A stretch of 64,000 nucleotides of DNA from the NCBI GenBank assembly GCA_023055505.1, contig JALIRH010000099.1:1140001-1204000 (forward strand), read 5' to 3'. Under the pieces are notes generated by a model. It did no database searches and was not told where the DNA came from. It saw only the letters and a list, made by a program, of their open reading frames with translations. Shown in pieces: positions 1 through 11,071 of the stretch. How positions within the stretch are numbered: position 1 is the stretch's first letter; every line of letters begins with the position of its first letter. The stretch is from Callipepla californica brunnescens. Taxonomy: Eukaryota; Chordata; Aves; Galliformes; Odontophoridae. Made by a program: the position numbers and the translations under genes.

Positions 1-439
1 ACTTTATTCCTAACCCTACCCCTGATCCAAACACTAACCCTAACCTTAATGTAACCCTAACCCTATTCCTAACCCTTACCCTAACTGTATCCCATTCCCT
101 ATCCTAACTCTTACCATAACCCTAACCCTGATGCTAATGCTAACCCTAACCCTGAATCTAACCCTTACCCTAACCCTATCCCTTACCCAGAAGCTAACAC
201 TTAGCGTTGTACAATACCTAACCGTACCCTAACCCTATCCCTAAACCTAAAAGGAACCCAAACTCTAACCCTAAATCTGTCCCTGAGCCTAACCTTCAAC
301 CTTACCCTAACCTTAACCCTAACCCTGTTCCATTCTCTAAACATATCTGTAAGCATTACCTTCATCCTAACTCGAACTCTACCCTAACCCTATCCCTTTG
401 ACCCCAACACAAAACCCAGATTGAGCCTGACCCTAACCT
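1..439. repeat. Partial HOR unit 0: end of C-rich telomere-like arm
   Basis: Degenerate CCCTAA-type repeat on the + strand, the tail of a unit whose start lies outside the window. It matches positions 5317-5755 almost base for base. It holds the non-telomeric landmark CCAGAAGCTAACACTTAGCG near 187-206. A diverged copy of that landmark lies near 3757, so the arm itself contains old internal duplications. No gene is visible. Confidence 0.9.
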
Positions 440-443
440 AGGT
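436..443. other. Polarity flip point CCCTAA to TTAGGG at palindrome ACCTAGGT
   Basis: The C-rich strand switches to the G-rich strand at the 8-bp palindrome ACCTAGGT. A short non-telomeric stretch (about 444-458, AGCATCAAGTGTATG in unit 1, AGCATAAAGTGTATG in the others) follows. The same site recurs at 5752, 11068, 16396, 29789, 35176, 40528, 45844, 51166, 56494 and 61810. The order (CCCTAA)n then (TTAGGG)n is opposite to that of a head-to-head telomere fusion. The flanks are not mirror images beyond the 8 bp. Confidence 0.85.
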
Positions 444-1934
444 AGCATCAAGTGTATGTAGGGTGAATTTGAGTTTTAGGGTCAAAGTTAAATTGTTAGT
501 TTTAGGGTTAGGGTGAAGGATTGCTTTAGTTCTAGTATTAGGGTGTTTGGGGTTAGGGTTAGGGTAAGGATTTTGGAGTGGATTAGGTTTAGGGTCAGGT
601 TTGGGGGAGTTTTGGGGTTAGGGTTAGATTTAGGATTAGGGTTAGCAAAAAAGTTGTTTTAGTTTTAGTTTAGGTTAGTGCTAGGATTAGGTTGAGTGTT
701 CTTGTTAAGTTTAGGTTTAGGGTTAGGTTTAGGTTTAGATTGAGGTTTAGGGTAAGGAGTAGGGTTCATTTGACTTTTAGGGTCAGAGTAGAGTTAAGTC
801 GTGTTAGGGTTAAGGTTAAGAACAGGATTCAGATTCCAATTAGGTTTTGGGTTCCTACTAGGGATAGGCCTCAAATTAGTGTTAAGGTTAGGGTTAGGGT
901 TAGGTATAGGGAAAGGGTTAGTGTTAAGGCCAGGGCAAGTGTATGGTTTAGGGTAAAGATTGGATTTAGGGTTAGGTTTAGATGTAGGTTTGGTTTGATC
1001 GTTAGGGTGTGAGAAGGCACCGGCCTTGGATTTCATTTGGAGATTGGGTAAGGTTTAGGAATAGGAATAACATTGGTGTTTAAAAGATGATTAGTGTTAG
1101 TATTAGGGATAGGGTTACGGTTAGAGTTTAGTTAGGGTTGTTAGTTTTAGAGTGAGGGATAGGGGTATGGTTTGGTCTAGTACTTGGGTTAGGGTTTGGG
1201 ATAGTCCTAGCATTAGTGTTAGGGTTAGGGTTCCGTTAGGGTTGTGGTAATCTGATGCTAGGTGTCGGGATTAGGGTTGTGCTTAAATGTGGGTTTGGTT
1301 TGAGGGTCAGAGTTAGGGTTAGGGTAGAGTTAGAATTAGGGTAAGAGTTAGGATTAGGTTTAGGATTAGGATAAAGATTAGGTTAGGATTAGTGTTGGCT
1401 TTAGGGTTGTGTCTGGGAGAAGGGTTAGTGTTAGGGATAGACTTAGGGTAAGAGTAAGTGTTAGGAATAGGCATAGGTTTTGGGAAAGTTTCAGAGTTTG
1501 GACTGGATTTATGATTAGGGTTAGGGACAAAGATTTTTTGAGATTTATGATTAGATTTAGGGAGAAAAGTAGGCTGACTTGTGGTGTTAGCAGTAGGTTT
1601 AGGTTTAGGTTTAGGTTTAGGATTCCATTTGTATTTATTGATCGAGGTTGGGTTAGTTGGAGTGTAAAGGTCAGAGTAGGGTTAGGCCTTGGGATAGGGT
1701 TAAGGTTTGGAATAGGATTAGGATTCAAATGATGTTACGGGTTGGTGTTAGGGTTAGGGAAAGGTTAGGATCAGGGTTGAGGTCAGGGTTAGGTATAGGA
1801 AAAGGGTTAGTGTTAGGGCTAGGGCAATTGGAAGGGTTAGGCTTAGGCTTAGATATTAGGGTTAGGTTTAGGCGGAGGTTTGGTTCGAGTGTCAGGGTGA
1901 GAGAAGGGGTAGGCCTGGGGTTTGGTTTTGGGTT
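440..1934 (+). repeat. G-rich (TTAGGG-like) arm of unit 1
   Basis: On the + strand the repeat reads TTAGGG, TTTAGG, TTAGTG and similar, the opposite polarity to the sequence on either side. Perfect hexamer runs are short (two to four copies), so this is old degenerate telomere DNA and not a telomere end. The arm contains an internal direct duplication with a period of about 889 bp: positions about 866-1045 and 1755-1934 align. Both contain GGTTAGGTATAGG followed by an AAAGGGTTAGTGTTA block, and both end in a TTTGGTT-rich stretch. The frequent GGG runs give G-quadruplex potential on the + strand. Confidence 0.85.
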
Positions 1935-2226
1935 ACATCATACAAATCATCACATACATTAGCTGGGGTGGGAGGTGCAAGGAACAGCCAGCAAAGTGCT
2001 GAGTTCATTCCAATCAGAGGACCTGAAGATCGGGTAGCTACTATCAAACCGTTTGTGTTGCCAATTCCGATGATATTTATGGGGCCCTGATGTTATGGTT
2101 CAGTGGGGAGTCACTATCAAGTCCAAACCCAATCCAAACCCCAAACCTACTCCTATTCCTAAACCTTATCTTAACCCTAAACCAAACCCAAACCCAAGGC
2201 CCTCCCCTTCTCTCAGCCTAACACTC
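1887..2226. repeat. Inverted repeat flanking the protease relic
   Basis: The 37 bp at 1887-1923 and the 37 bp at 2190-2226 are reverse complements with 5 mismatches. They lie on either side of the protease relic, with about 266 bp between them. The right arm contains CCCCTTCTCTCA and the left arm its complement. The pair recurs in every ordinary unit and marks the G-rich to C-rich flip, so the relic sits in the loop of a potential cruciform. Further diverged copies of the same box lie near 2738-2780 and 3650-3690. Confidence 0.8.
1935..2123 (+). pseudogene. Retroviral protease C-terminal relic, unit 1
   Basis: A 189-bp non-telomeric island. Translated from ACATCATAC it gives a frame containing LAGVGGAR, then EFIPIRGPED, then KPFVLPIPM. 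This is the layout of the second half of a retroviral aspartic protease of class II ERVs. One nucleotide out of frame follows DVMVQWGVTIK, which resembles the conserved protease end before reverse transcriptase. The catalytic DTG region is absent. The assignment is strengthened by unit 4, where the same island continues without a break into RT. It is a dead fragment with a frameshift near 2085, too short to encode anything useful. It is the only non-telomeric segment in each ordinary unit. Confidence 0.85.
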
Positions 2227-3920
2227 AAACTAACCTAAACCCGAAACTAACCCTACATTTATCCTAATCTTATCCATATTCTAAGGCCTAACCCTACTCT
2301 GACCAGAAAGCTCATGTTGTCTAAAATCTACCCCTTACCTAAAACCTAAATCGACAAAAAAACCTAACCCGAAACCTCAACCTAACTCTTCTCCTAACTA
2401 GAACACCAGCACTTCACCTTACCCTAACTGGAAACCTAGGACTAAATCCTTACCTTGTCCAGAACCCTATTCCTAACCCAAACCAGAATTCTAACCTCTA
2501 CCCTAACCAAAACCCTTCCCCTAAACCTAAACCTAATGCTACCCTCAACCAAACCCTAGCCCTAAATCCTACCCTAAAACCAACACCACGTTTAAGCTCA
2601 AACCTCAAGCCTCAAAGAAAGCATCAGATTACCGCAGATCTCACCTAACACTAACCCCAATCCAATCCCTACTACTAACCCCAAACCCAATCCAAACACC
2701 AAAACTATTCCTATTCCTAAACCTAACACTAAGCCAGAATCAAACCCAAGGCCTACCCCTTCTCTCAGCCTGACACTCAAACTAACCTAGACCTGAACGC
2801 AACGCTAAATCAAATACTAAAACTCACCCTTAGCCAAGGCCCTTTTAGGACCCTTCCCTGGTCCTAAAACTAAAGAGAACCCTACCCCTTCCACTAAACC
2901 TTCATCTACATCCCTAACCCTTACCCTAAACCTAAATCTACACCAAAACCTAACCCTAACCCTAAAAAGTCTTCTAACTGTAAAACTAACGCTTCACCTA
3001 ACCCGAACTGAAACCCCAGGACTAAACCTTACCTAACACCTAGCTATATTCCTAACCCTATCCTGAAACCTAACGTTAACCCTAACCCTAAAAACAACTT
3101 GGAACCAAACCCTAACCCTAACCTAACCCTTATCAGAACCCTAAATCTAATCCTAACCGTTCCCTCAATTGAACTCCAATTCTTCCTGAAATCTAAATGG
3201 GACCTTAAAACCAACCCCAGATTGAAGCCCAACCCTAAACCTAACACAAAGCATTAGATTACCACAGCCATCACCTAACTCTAACCCCAGCCTTAACGCT
3301 AATACTATCCCAAACACTATTCCAATTCCTAAACCCAACACAAACCCAAAAACACAAAGCCTACAATTCTCACAGCCTAACACTGAAAGGAAACCTAAAT
3401 CTTACCCTAACTCTAAAACTAATCCAAAGCATGACCACAATTTCAACTCTAAATCTACCTTCAAACTAAAGCTGACCCTAACACCAACCTCAAGTAAAAG
3501 CCCAACCCTAAGCCTAACACAAAGCATTAGATTACCACAACGCTCACCTAACTTCTAACCCCCACCCTAACACTAATACTAAAGCAATCAGATTCCAAAT
3601 ACTAACCCAATTCCTATTCTGAAACCCAAAACTATTCCAAAAACAAACCCAAGGCCTAACCTTTCTCTCACCCTAACAATCAAAGAAAACCTATTCCTAA
3701 ACCTAATCCTAAATCTAGTCCTAACCCTCACCCTTAATCTAACCCCAACCCCCACCCAGAAGCTAACACTTAGCATTGTACAATACCTAAACGTACCCCT
3801 AATCCTTATCACTAAACCTAAAAGGAACCTGAAACATAGTGCTAAATCCGAACCCTAACCCTGAAGACTAACGCTAACAATGAACCAATTCCTATACCTT
3901 TTCCTTCCTCCAAATTGATT
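2124..3920. repeat. Diverged C-rich telomere-like zone of unit 1
   Basis: Strongly degenerate CCCTAA-derived DNA with several older internal duplications. AAAGCATTAGATTACCACA-type boxes occur near 2615, 3246 and 3521, the last two about 273 bp apart. CTTCTCTCA boxes occur near 2205, 2758 and 3662. The G-rich arm holds the reverse complement of these boxes (for example near 1238-1260), showing that both arms descend from a common earlier monomer that was also copied in inverted orientation. No gene is seen. Confidence 0.8.
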
Positions 3921-5755
3921 CCTAGCACTAACCCTAACCCTACATTAACCCTATCCTAACCCCAACCCTAACCCTAGCCCTAAACTACATTAACCCTAAC
4001 CCTAACCCTAACCCTAGCCCTAACCTAACTCTAACCCTAACCCTAACCCTAAACCTAATGCTAACCCTTACCCTACCCTAACCCTAACCCTACCATACCC
4101 TAACCCTAACCTACCCTAACACTAACCCTAACCCTAACCCTAAACCTAAACCTAAACCTAACCCTAACCCTAACCCTAATTCCTAACCCTTACCTTAACT
4201 GTATCACAATCCCTATCCTAATTCTTACCCTAACCCTAACCCTTACCTAACCCTAACCCTAACCCTAACCCTAACTCTAACCTTAACCCTAACCCTAACC
4301 CTAACCTAACCCTAACCCTAATCCTAACCCTAACCCTAACTCTAATTCCTAACCCTTACCTTAACTGTACCAAAATCCCTATCCTAATTCTTACCCTAAC
4401 CCTAACCCTTACCTAACCCTAACCCTAACCCTAACCCTAACCCTAACTCTCACCTTAACCCTAACCCTAACCCTAACCTAACCCTAACACTAACCCTAAC
4501 CCTAACCCTAACCCTAACCCTAACCCTAACCTCAACCCTAACCCTAACTCTAACCTTAACCCTAAACCTAACAATAAATTTAACCCTAACCCTAACACTA
4601 ACCCTAACCCTAATTTTACCCTAACCCTAAGCATACCCTAACCCTAACCCTAACCCTAACCCTAACCCTAACCTAACCCTAACCCTACCCTAACCCTAAC
4701 CCTAACCCTAACCCTAACCCTATCCCTAACAATAAATTTAACCTTAACCCTAACCCTAACCCTAACCCTACCCTAACCCTAACCTTAACCCTAACCCTAA
4801 CCCTAACCCTAACCCTAACCTTAACCCTACACTAACCCTAACCCTAACCCTAACCCTAACCCTAACCCTAACCCTTACCCTAACCCTAGCCTAACCCAAA
4901 CATTAACCCTAATCCTACCCTAACCCTAACCCTAACCCTAACCCTACCCCTAACCCTACTTTACCCTAACCCTAATCCTAACACTAACTCTAACTTTATT
5001 CCTTACCCTAACACTAATCCAATCCCGAACCCTAACCCTAATCCTAGCCCTAACTCTAACTTTATTCGTAACCCTACCCCTAATCCAAACAATAACCCTT
5101 ACCCTAATCAAACCCTATCCCTATTCCTAACCCTTACCCTAACCGTATCACAATCCCTATCCTAACTCTTACCATAACCCAAACCCTAACCTAACCCTAA
5201 CCCTAACCCTAACCCTATCCCTAACCCTTACCCTAACCCTAAGCCTACCCTAACCTTAACTCTACCCTAACCGTATCCCTACCCTAACCCTAACCCTAAT
5301 CCTAGCCCTTACTCTAACTTTATTCCTAACCCTACCCCTGATCCAAACACTAACCCTAACCTTAATGTAACCCTAACCCTATTCCTAACCCTTACCCTAA
5401 CTGTATCCCATTCCCTATCCTAACTCTTACCATAACCCTAACCCTGATGCTAATGCTAACCCTAACCCTGAATCTAACCCTTACCCTAACCCTATCCCTT
5501 ACCCAGAAGCTAACACTTAGCGTTGTACAATACCTAACCGTACCCTAACCCTATCCCTAAACCTAAAAGGAACCCAAACTCTAACCCTAAATCTGTCCCT
5601 GAGCCTAACCTTCAACCTTACCCTAACCTTAACCCTAACCCTGTTCCATTCTCTAAACATATCTGTAAGCATTACCTTCATCCTAACTCGAACTCTACCC
5701 TAACCCTATCCCTTTGACCCCAACACAAAACCCAGATTGAGCCTGACCCTAACCT
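3921..5755. repeat. Purer CCCTAA zone of unit 1
   Basis: Long runs of exact CCCTAA are broken by variant spacers such as AACAATAAATTTAACC (two copies, near 4568 and 4727) and a stretch including TTCCTAACCCTTACC that is tandemly duplicated about 165 bp apart (near 4179 and 4345). This zone accounts for most length differences between units, usually whole hexamers. From about 5300 to the flip the repeat becomes more diverged again. No gene is seen. Confidence 0.85.
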
Positions 5756-8700
5756 AGGTAGCATAAAGTGTATGTAGGGTGAATTTGAGTTTTAGGGTCA
5801 AAGTTAAATTGTTAGTTTTAGGGTTAGGGTGAAGGATTGCTTTAGTTCTAGTATTAGGGTGTTTGGGGTTAGGGTTAGGGTAAGGATTTTGGAGTGGATT
5901 AGGTTTAGGGTCAGGTTTGGGGGAGTTTTGGGGTTAGGGTTAGATTTAGGATTAGGGTTAGCAAAAAAGTTGTTTTAGTTTTAGTTTAGGTTAGTGCTAG
6001 GATTAGGTTGAGTGTTCTTGTGAAGTTTAGGTTTAGGGTTAGGTTTAGGTTTAGATTGAGGTTTAGGGTAAGGAGTAGGGTTCATTTGACTTTTAGGGTC
6101 AGAGTAGAGTTAAGTCGTGTTAGGGTTAAGGTTAAGAACAGGATTCAGATTCCAATTAGGTTTTGGGTTCCTACTAGGGATAGGCCTCAAATTAGTGTTA
6201 AGGTTAGGGTTAGGGTTAGGTATAGGGAAAGGGTTAGTGTTAAGGCCAGGGCAAGTGTATGGTTTAGGGTAAAGATTGGATTTAGGGTTAGGTTTAGATG
6301 TAGGTTTGGTTTGATCGTTAGGGTGTGAGAAGGCACCGGCCTTGGATTTCATTTGGAGATTGGGTAAGGTTTAGGAATAGGAATAACATTGGTGTTTAAA
6401 AGATGATTAGTGTTAGTATTAGGGATAGGGTTACGGTTAGAGTTTAGTTAGGGTTGTTAGTTTTAGAGTGAGGGATAGGGGTATGGTTTGGTCTAGTACT
6501 TGGGTTAGGGTTTGGGATAGTCCTAGCATTAGTGTTAGGGTTAGGGTTCCGTTAGGGTTGTGGTAATCTGATGCTAGGTGTCGGGATTAGGGTTGTGCTT
6601 AAATGTGGGTTTGGTTTGAGGGTCAGAGTTAGGGTTAGGGTAGAGTTAGAATTAGGGTAAGAGTTAGGATTAGGTTTAGGATTAGGATAAAGATTAGGTT
6701 AGGATTAGTGTTGGCTTTAGGGTTGTGTCTGGGAGAAGGGTTAGTGTTAGGGATAGACTTAGGGTAAGAGTAAGTGTTAGGAATAGGCATAGGTTTTGGG
6801 AAAGTTTCAGAGTTTGGACTGGATTTATGATTAGGGTTAGGGACAAAGATTTTTTGAGATTTGTGATTAGATTTAGGGAGAAAAGTAGGCTGACTTGTGG
6901 TGTTAGCAGTAGGTTTAGGTTTAGGTTTAGGTTTAGGATTCCATTTGTATTTATTGATCGAGGTTGGGTTAGTTGGAGTGTAAAGGTCAGAGTAGGGTTA
7001 GGCCTTGGGATAGGGTTAAGGTTTGGAATAGGATTAGGATTCAAATGATGTTACGGGTTGGTGTTAGGGTTAGGGAAAGGTTAGGATCAGGGTTGAGGTC
7101 AGGGTTAGGTATAGGAAAAGGGTTAGTGTTAGGGCTAGGGCAATTGGAAGGGTTAGGCTTAGGCTTAGATATTAGGGTTAGGTTTAGGCGGAGGTTTGGT
7201 TCGAGTGTCAGGGTGAGAGAAGGGGTAGGCCTGGGGTTTGGTTTTGGGTTACATCATACAAATCATCACATACATTAGCTGGGGTGGGAGGTGCAAGGAA
7301 CAGCCAGCAAAGTGCTGAGTTCATTCCAATCAGAGGACCTGAAGATCGGGTAGCTACTATCAAACCGTTTGTGTTGCCAATTCCGATGATATTTATGGGG
7401 CCCTGATGTTATGGTTCAGTGGGGAGTCACTATCAAGTCCAAACCCAATCCAAACCCCAAACCTACTCCTATTCCTAAACCTTATCTTAACCCTAAACCA
7501 AACCCAAACCCAAGGCCCTCCCCTTCTCTCAGCCTAACACTCAAACTAACCTAAACCCGAAACTAACCCTACATTTATCCTAATCTTATCCATATTCTAA
7601 GGCCTAACCCTACTCTGACCAGAAAGCTCATGTTGTCTAAAATCTACCCCTTACCTAAAACCTAAATCGACAAAAAAACCTAACCCGAAACCTCAACCTA
7701 ACTCTTCTCCTAACTAGAACACCAGCACTTCACCTTACCCTAACTGGAAACCTAGGACTAAATCCTTACCTTGTCCAGAACCCTATTCCTAACCCAAACC
7801 AGAATTCTAACCTCTACCCTAACCAAAACCCTTCCCCTAAACCTAAACCTAATGCTACCCTCAACCAAACCCTAGCCCTAAATCCTACCCTAAAACCAAC
7901 ACCACGTTTAAGCTCAAACCTCAAGCCTCAAAGAAAGCATCAGATTACCGCAGATCTCACCTAACACTAACCCCAATCCAATCCCTACTACTAACCCCAA
8001 ACCCAATCCAAACACCAAAACTATTCCTATTCCTAAACCTAACACTAAGCCAGAACCAAACCCAAGGCCTACCCCTTCTCTCAGCCTGACACTCAAACTA
8101 ACCTAGACCTGAACGCAACGCTAAATCAAATACTAAAACTCACCCTTAGCCAAGGCCCTTTTAGGACCCTTCCCTGGTCCTAAAACTAAAGAGAACCCTA
8201 CCCCTTCCACTAAACCTTCATCTACATCCCTAACCCTTACCCTAAACCTAAATCTACACCAAAACCTAACCCTAACCCTAACATGTCTTCTAACTGTAAA
8301 ACTAACGCTTCACCTAACCCGAACTGAAACCCCAGGACTAAACCTTACCTAACACCTAGCTATATTCCTAACCCTATCCTGAAACCTAACGTTAACCCTA
8401 ACCCTAAAAACAACTTGGAACCAAACCCTAACCCTAACCTAACCCTTATCAGAACCCTAAATCTAATCCTAACCGTTACCTCAATTGAACTCCAATTCTT
8501 CCTGAAATCTAAATGGGACCTTAAAACCAACCCCAGATTGAAGCCCAACCCTAAACCTAACACAAAGCATTAGATTACCACAGCCATCACCTAACTCTAA
8601 CCCCAGCCTTAACGCTAATACTATCCCAAACACTATTCCAATTCCTAAACCCAACACAAACCCAAAAACACAAAGCCTACAATTCTCACAGCCTAACACT

Positions 8701-11071
8701 GAAAGGAAACCTAAATCTTACCCTAACTCTAAAACTAATCCAAAGCATGACCACAATTTCAACTCTAAATCTACCTTCAAACTAAAGCTGACCCTAACAC
8801 CAACCTCAAGTAAAAGCCCAACCCTAAGCCTAACACAAAGCATTAGATTACCACAACGCTCACCTAACTTCTAACCCCCACCCTAACACTAATACTAAAG
8901 CAATCAGATTCCAAATACTAACCCAATTCCTATTCTGAAACCCAAAACTATTCCAAAAACAAACCCAAGGCCTAACCTTTCTCTCACCCTAACAATCAAA
9001 GAAAACCTATTCCTAAACCTAATCCTAAATCTAGTCCTAACCCTCACCCTTAATCTAACCCCAACCCCCACCCAGAAGCTAACACTTAGCATTGTACAAT
9101 ACCTAAACGTACCCCTAATCCTTATCACTAAACCTAAAAGGAACCTGAAACATAGTGCTAAATCCGAACCCTAACCCTGAAGACTAACGCTAACAATGAA
9201 CCAATTCCTATACATTTTCCTTCCTCCAAATTGATTCCTAGCACTAACCCTAACCCTACATTAACCCTATCCTAACCCCAACCCTAACCCTAGCCCTAAA
9301 CTACATTAACCCTAACCCTAACCCTAACCCTAACCCTAGCCCTAACCTAACTCTAACCCTAACCCTAACCCTAAACCTAATGCTAACCCTTACCCTACCC
9401 TAACCCTAACCCTACCATACCCTAACCCTAACCTACCCTAACACTAACCATAACCCTAACCCTAACCCTAAACCTAAACCTAAACCTAACCCTAACCCTA
9501 ACCCTAACCCTAATTCCTAACCCTTACCTTAACTGTATCACAATCCCTATCCTAATTCTTACCCTAACCCTAACCCTTACCTAACCCTAACCCTAACTCT
9601 AACCTTAACCCTAACCCTAACCCTAACCTAACCCTAACCCTAATCCTAACCCTAACCCTAACTCTAATTCCTAACCCTTACCTTAACTGTATCACAATCC
9701 CTATCCTAATTCTTACCCTAACCCTAACCCTTACCTAACCCTAACCCTAACCCTAACCCTAACTCTCACCTTAACCCTAACCCTAACCCTAACCTAACCC
9801 TAACACTAACCCTAACCCTAACCCTAACCCTAACCCTAACCCTAACCTCAACCCTAACCCTAACTCTAACCTTAACCCTAAACCTAACAATAAATTTAAC
9901 CCTAACCCTAACACTAACCCTAACCCTAATTTTACCCTAACCCTAAGCATACCCTAACCCTAACCCTAACCCTAACCCTAACCCTAACCTAACCCTAACC
10001 CTACCCTAACCCTAACCCTAACCCTAACCCTAACCCTAACCCTATCCCTAACAATAAATTTAACCTTAACCCTAACCCTAACCCTAACCCTACCCTAACC
10101 CTAACCTTAACCCTAACCCTAACCCTAACCCTAACCCTAACCTTAACCCTACACTAACCCTAACCCTAACCCTAACCCTAACCCTAACCCTTACCCTAAC
10201 CCTAGCCTAACCCAAACATTAACCCTAATCCTACCCTAACCCTAACCCTAACCCTAACCCTACCCCTAACCCTACTTTACCCTAACCCTAATCCTAACAC
10301 TAACTCTAACTTTATTCCTTACCCTAACACTAATCCAATCCCGAACCCTAACCCTAATCCTAGCCCTAACTCTAACTTTATTCGTAACCCTACCCCTAAT
10401 CCAAACAATAACCCTTACCCTAATCAAACCCTATCCCTATTCCTAACCCTTACCCTAACCGTATCACAATCCCTATCCTAACTCTTACCATAACCCAAAC
10501 CCTAACCTAACCCTAACCCTAACCCTAACCCTATCCCTAACCCTTACCCTAACCCTAAGCCTACCCTAACCTTAACTCTACCCTAACCGTATCCCTACCC
10601 TAACCCTAACCCTAATCCTAGCCCTTACTCTAACTTTATTCCTAACCCTACCCCTGATCCAAACACTAACCCTCACCTTAATGTAACCCTAACCCTATTC
10701 CTAACCCTTACCCTAACTGTATCCCATTCCCTATCCTAACTCTTACCATAACCCTAACCCTGATGCTAATGCTAACCCTAACCCTGAATCTAACCCTTAC
10801 CCTAACCCTATCCCTTACCCAGAAGCTAACACTTAGCGTTGTACAATACCTAACCGTACCCTAACCCTATCCCTAAACCTAAAAGGAACCCAAACTCTAA
10901 CCCTAAATCTGTCCCTGAGCCTAACCTTCAACCTTACCCTAACCTTAACCCTAACCCTGTTCCATTCTCTAAACATATCTGTAAGCATTACCTTCATCCT
11001 AACTCGAACTCTACCCTAACCCTATCCCTTTGACCCCAACACAAAACCCAGATTGAGCCTGACCCTAACCT
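5756..11071. repeat. HOR unit 2 (5316 bp)
   Basis: Same layout as unit 1: G-rich arm to 7250, protease relic 7251-7439, C-rich arm from 7440. It shares CCCAAACATTAACCC with unit 1, but reads ACATGTCTTC near 8281 as most units do. A private T to G change lies near 6022 in CTTGTGAAG. No gene. Confidence 0.95.
7251..7439 (+). pseudogene. Retroviral protease C-terminal relic, unit 2
   Basis: Matches the unit 1 relic with no difference noticed by eye, with the same frameshift, and is followed by C-rich repeat. Confidence 0.85.

Larger units (their letters stand above)
440..5755. repeat. HOR unit 1 (5316 bp), telomere-like, both polarities
   Basis: First complete unit and the reference for the others: G-rich arm 440-1934, protease relic 1935-2123, C-rich arm 2124-5755. 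It matches unit 2 closely over its whole length. Unit 1 carries private changes, for example ACCGTTCCC rather than ACCGTTACC near 3150 and TATACCTTTTCC rather than TATACATTTTCC near 3893. It shares CTAAAAAGTCTTC near 2963 only with unit 6; the other units read CTAACATGTCTTC. It also shares CCCAAACATTAACCC near 4896 with unit 2 only. The six-frame frames of 60-116 codons here are composed of VRVRFRFR, LGLGLG and LTLTL type residues dictated by the hexamer and are not genes. Confidence 0.95.

Noticed and set aside
436..443. Head-to-head telomere fusion scar at the ACCTAGGT flip
   Set aside because: Fusion of chromosome ends gives TTAGGG followed by CCCTAA; this flip has the opposite order. Only the flip at the viral island has fusion polarity.
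692..1012. 106-codon open frame and its copies in every unit, with similar frames at 1409, 1657, 2598, 3044, 3165 and 3588
   Set aside because: Residues are VRVRFRFR, LGLGLG or LTLTLN patterns dictated by TTAGGG-like hexamers in both strands. The frames have no domain, and their conservation merely reflects DNA homogenisation.
1935..2123. Centromere-protein box or small RNA gene in the constant island
   Set aside because: No tRNA-like A/B boxes or CENP-B-type motif is visible, and continuity with RT in unit 4 explains the island as retroviral.
3921..5300. True telomere end
   Set aside because: The tracts are interrupted by variants, embedded between unique landmarks, repeated every 5.3 kb and reversed in polarity. 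They are internal or subtelomeric repeat, not a chromosome terminus.
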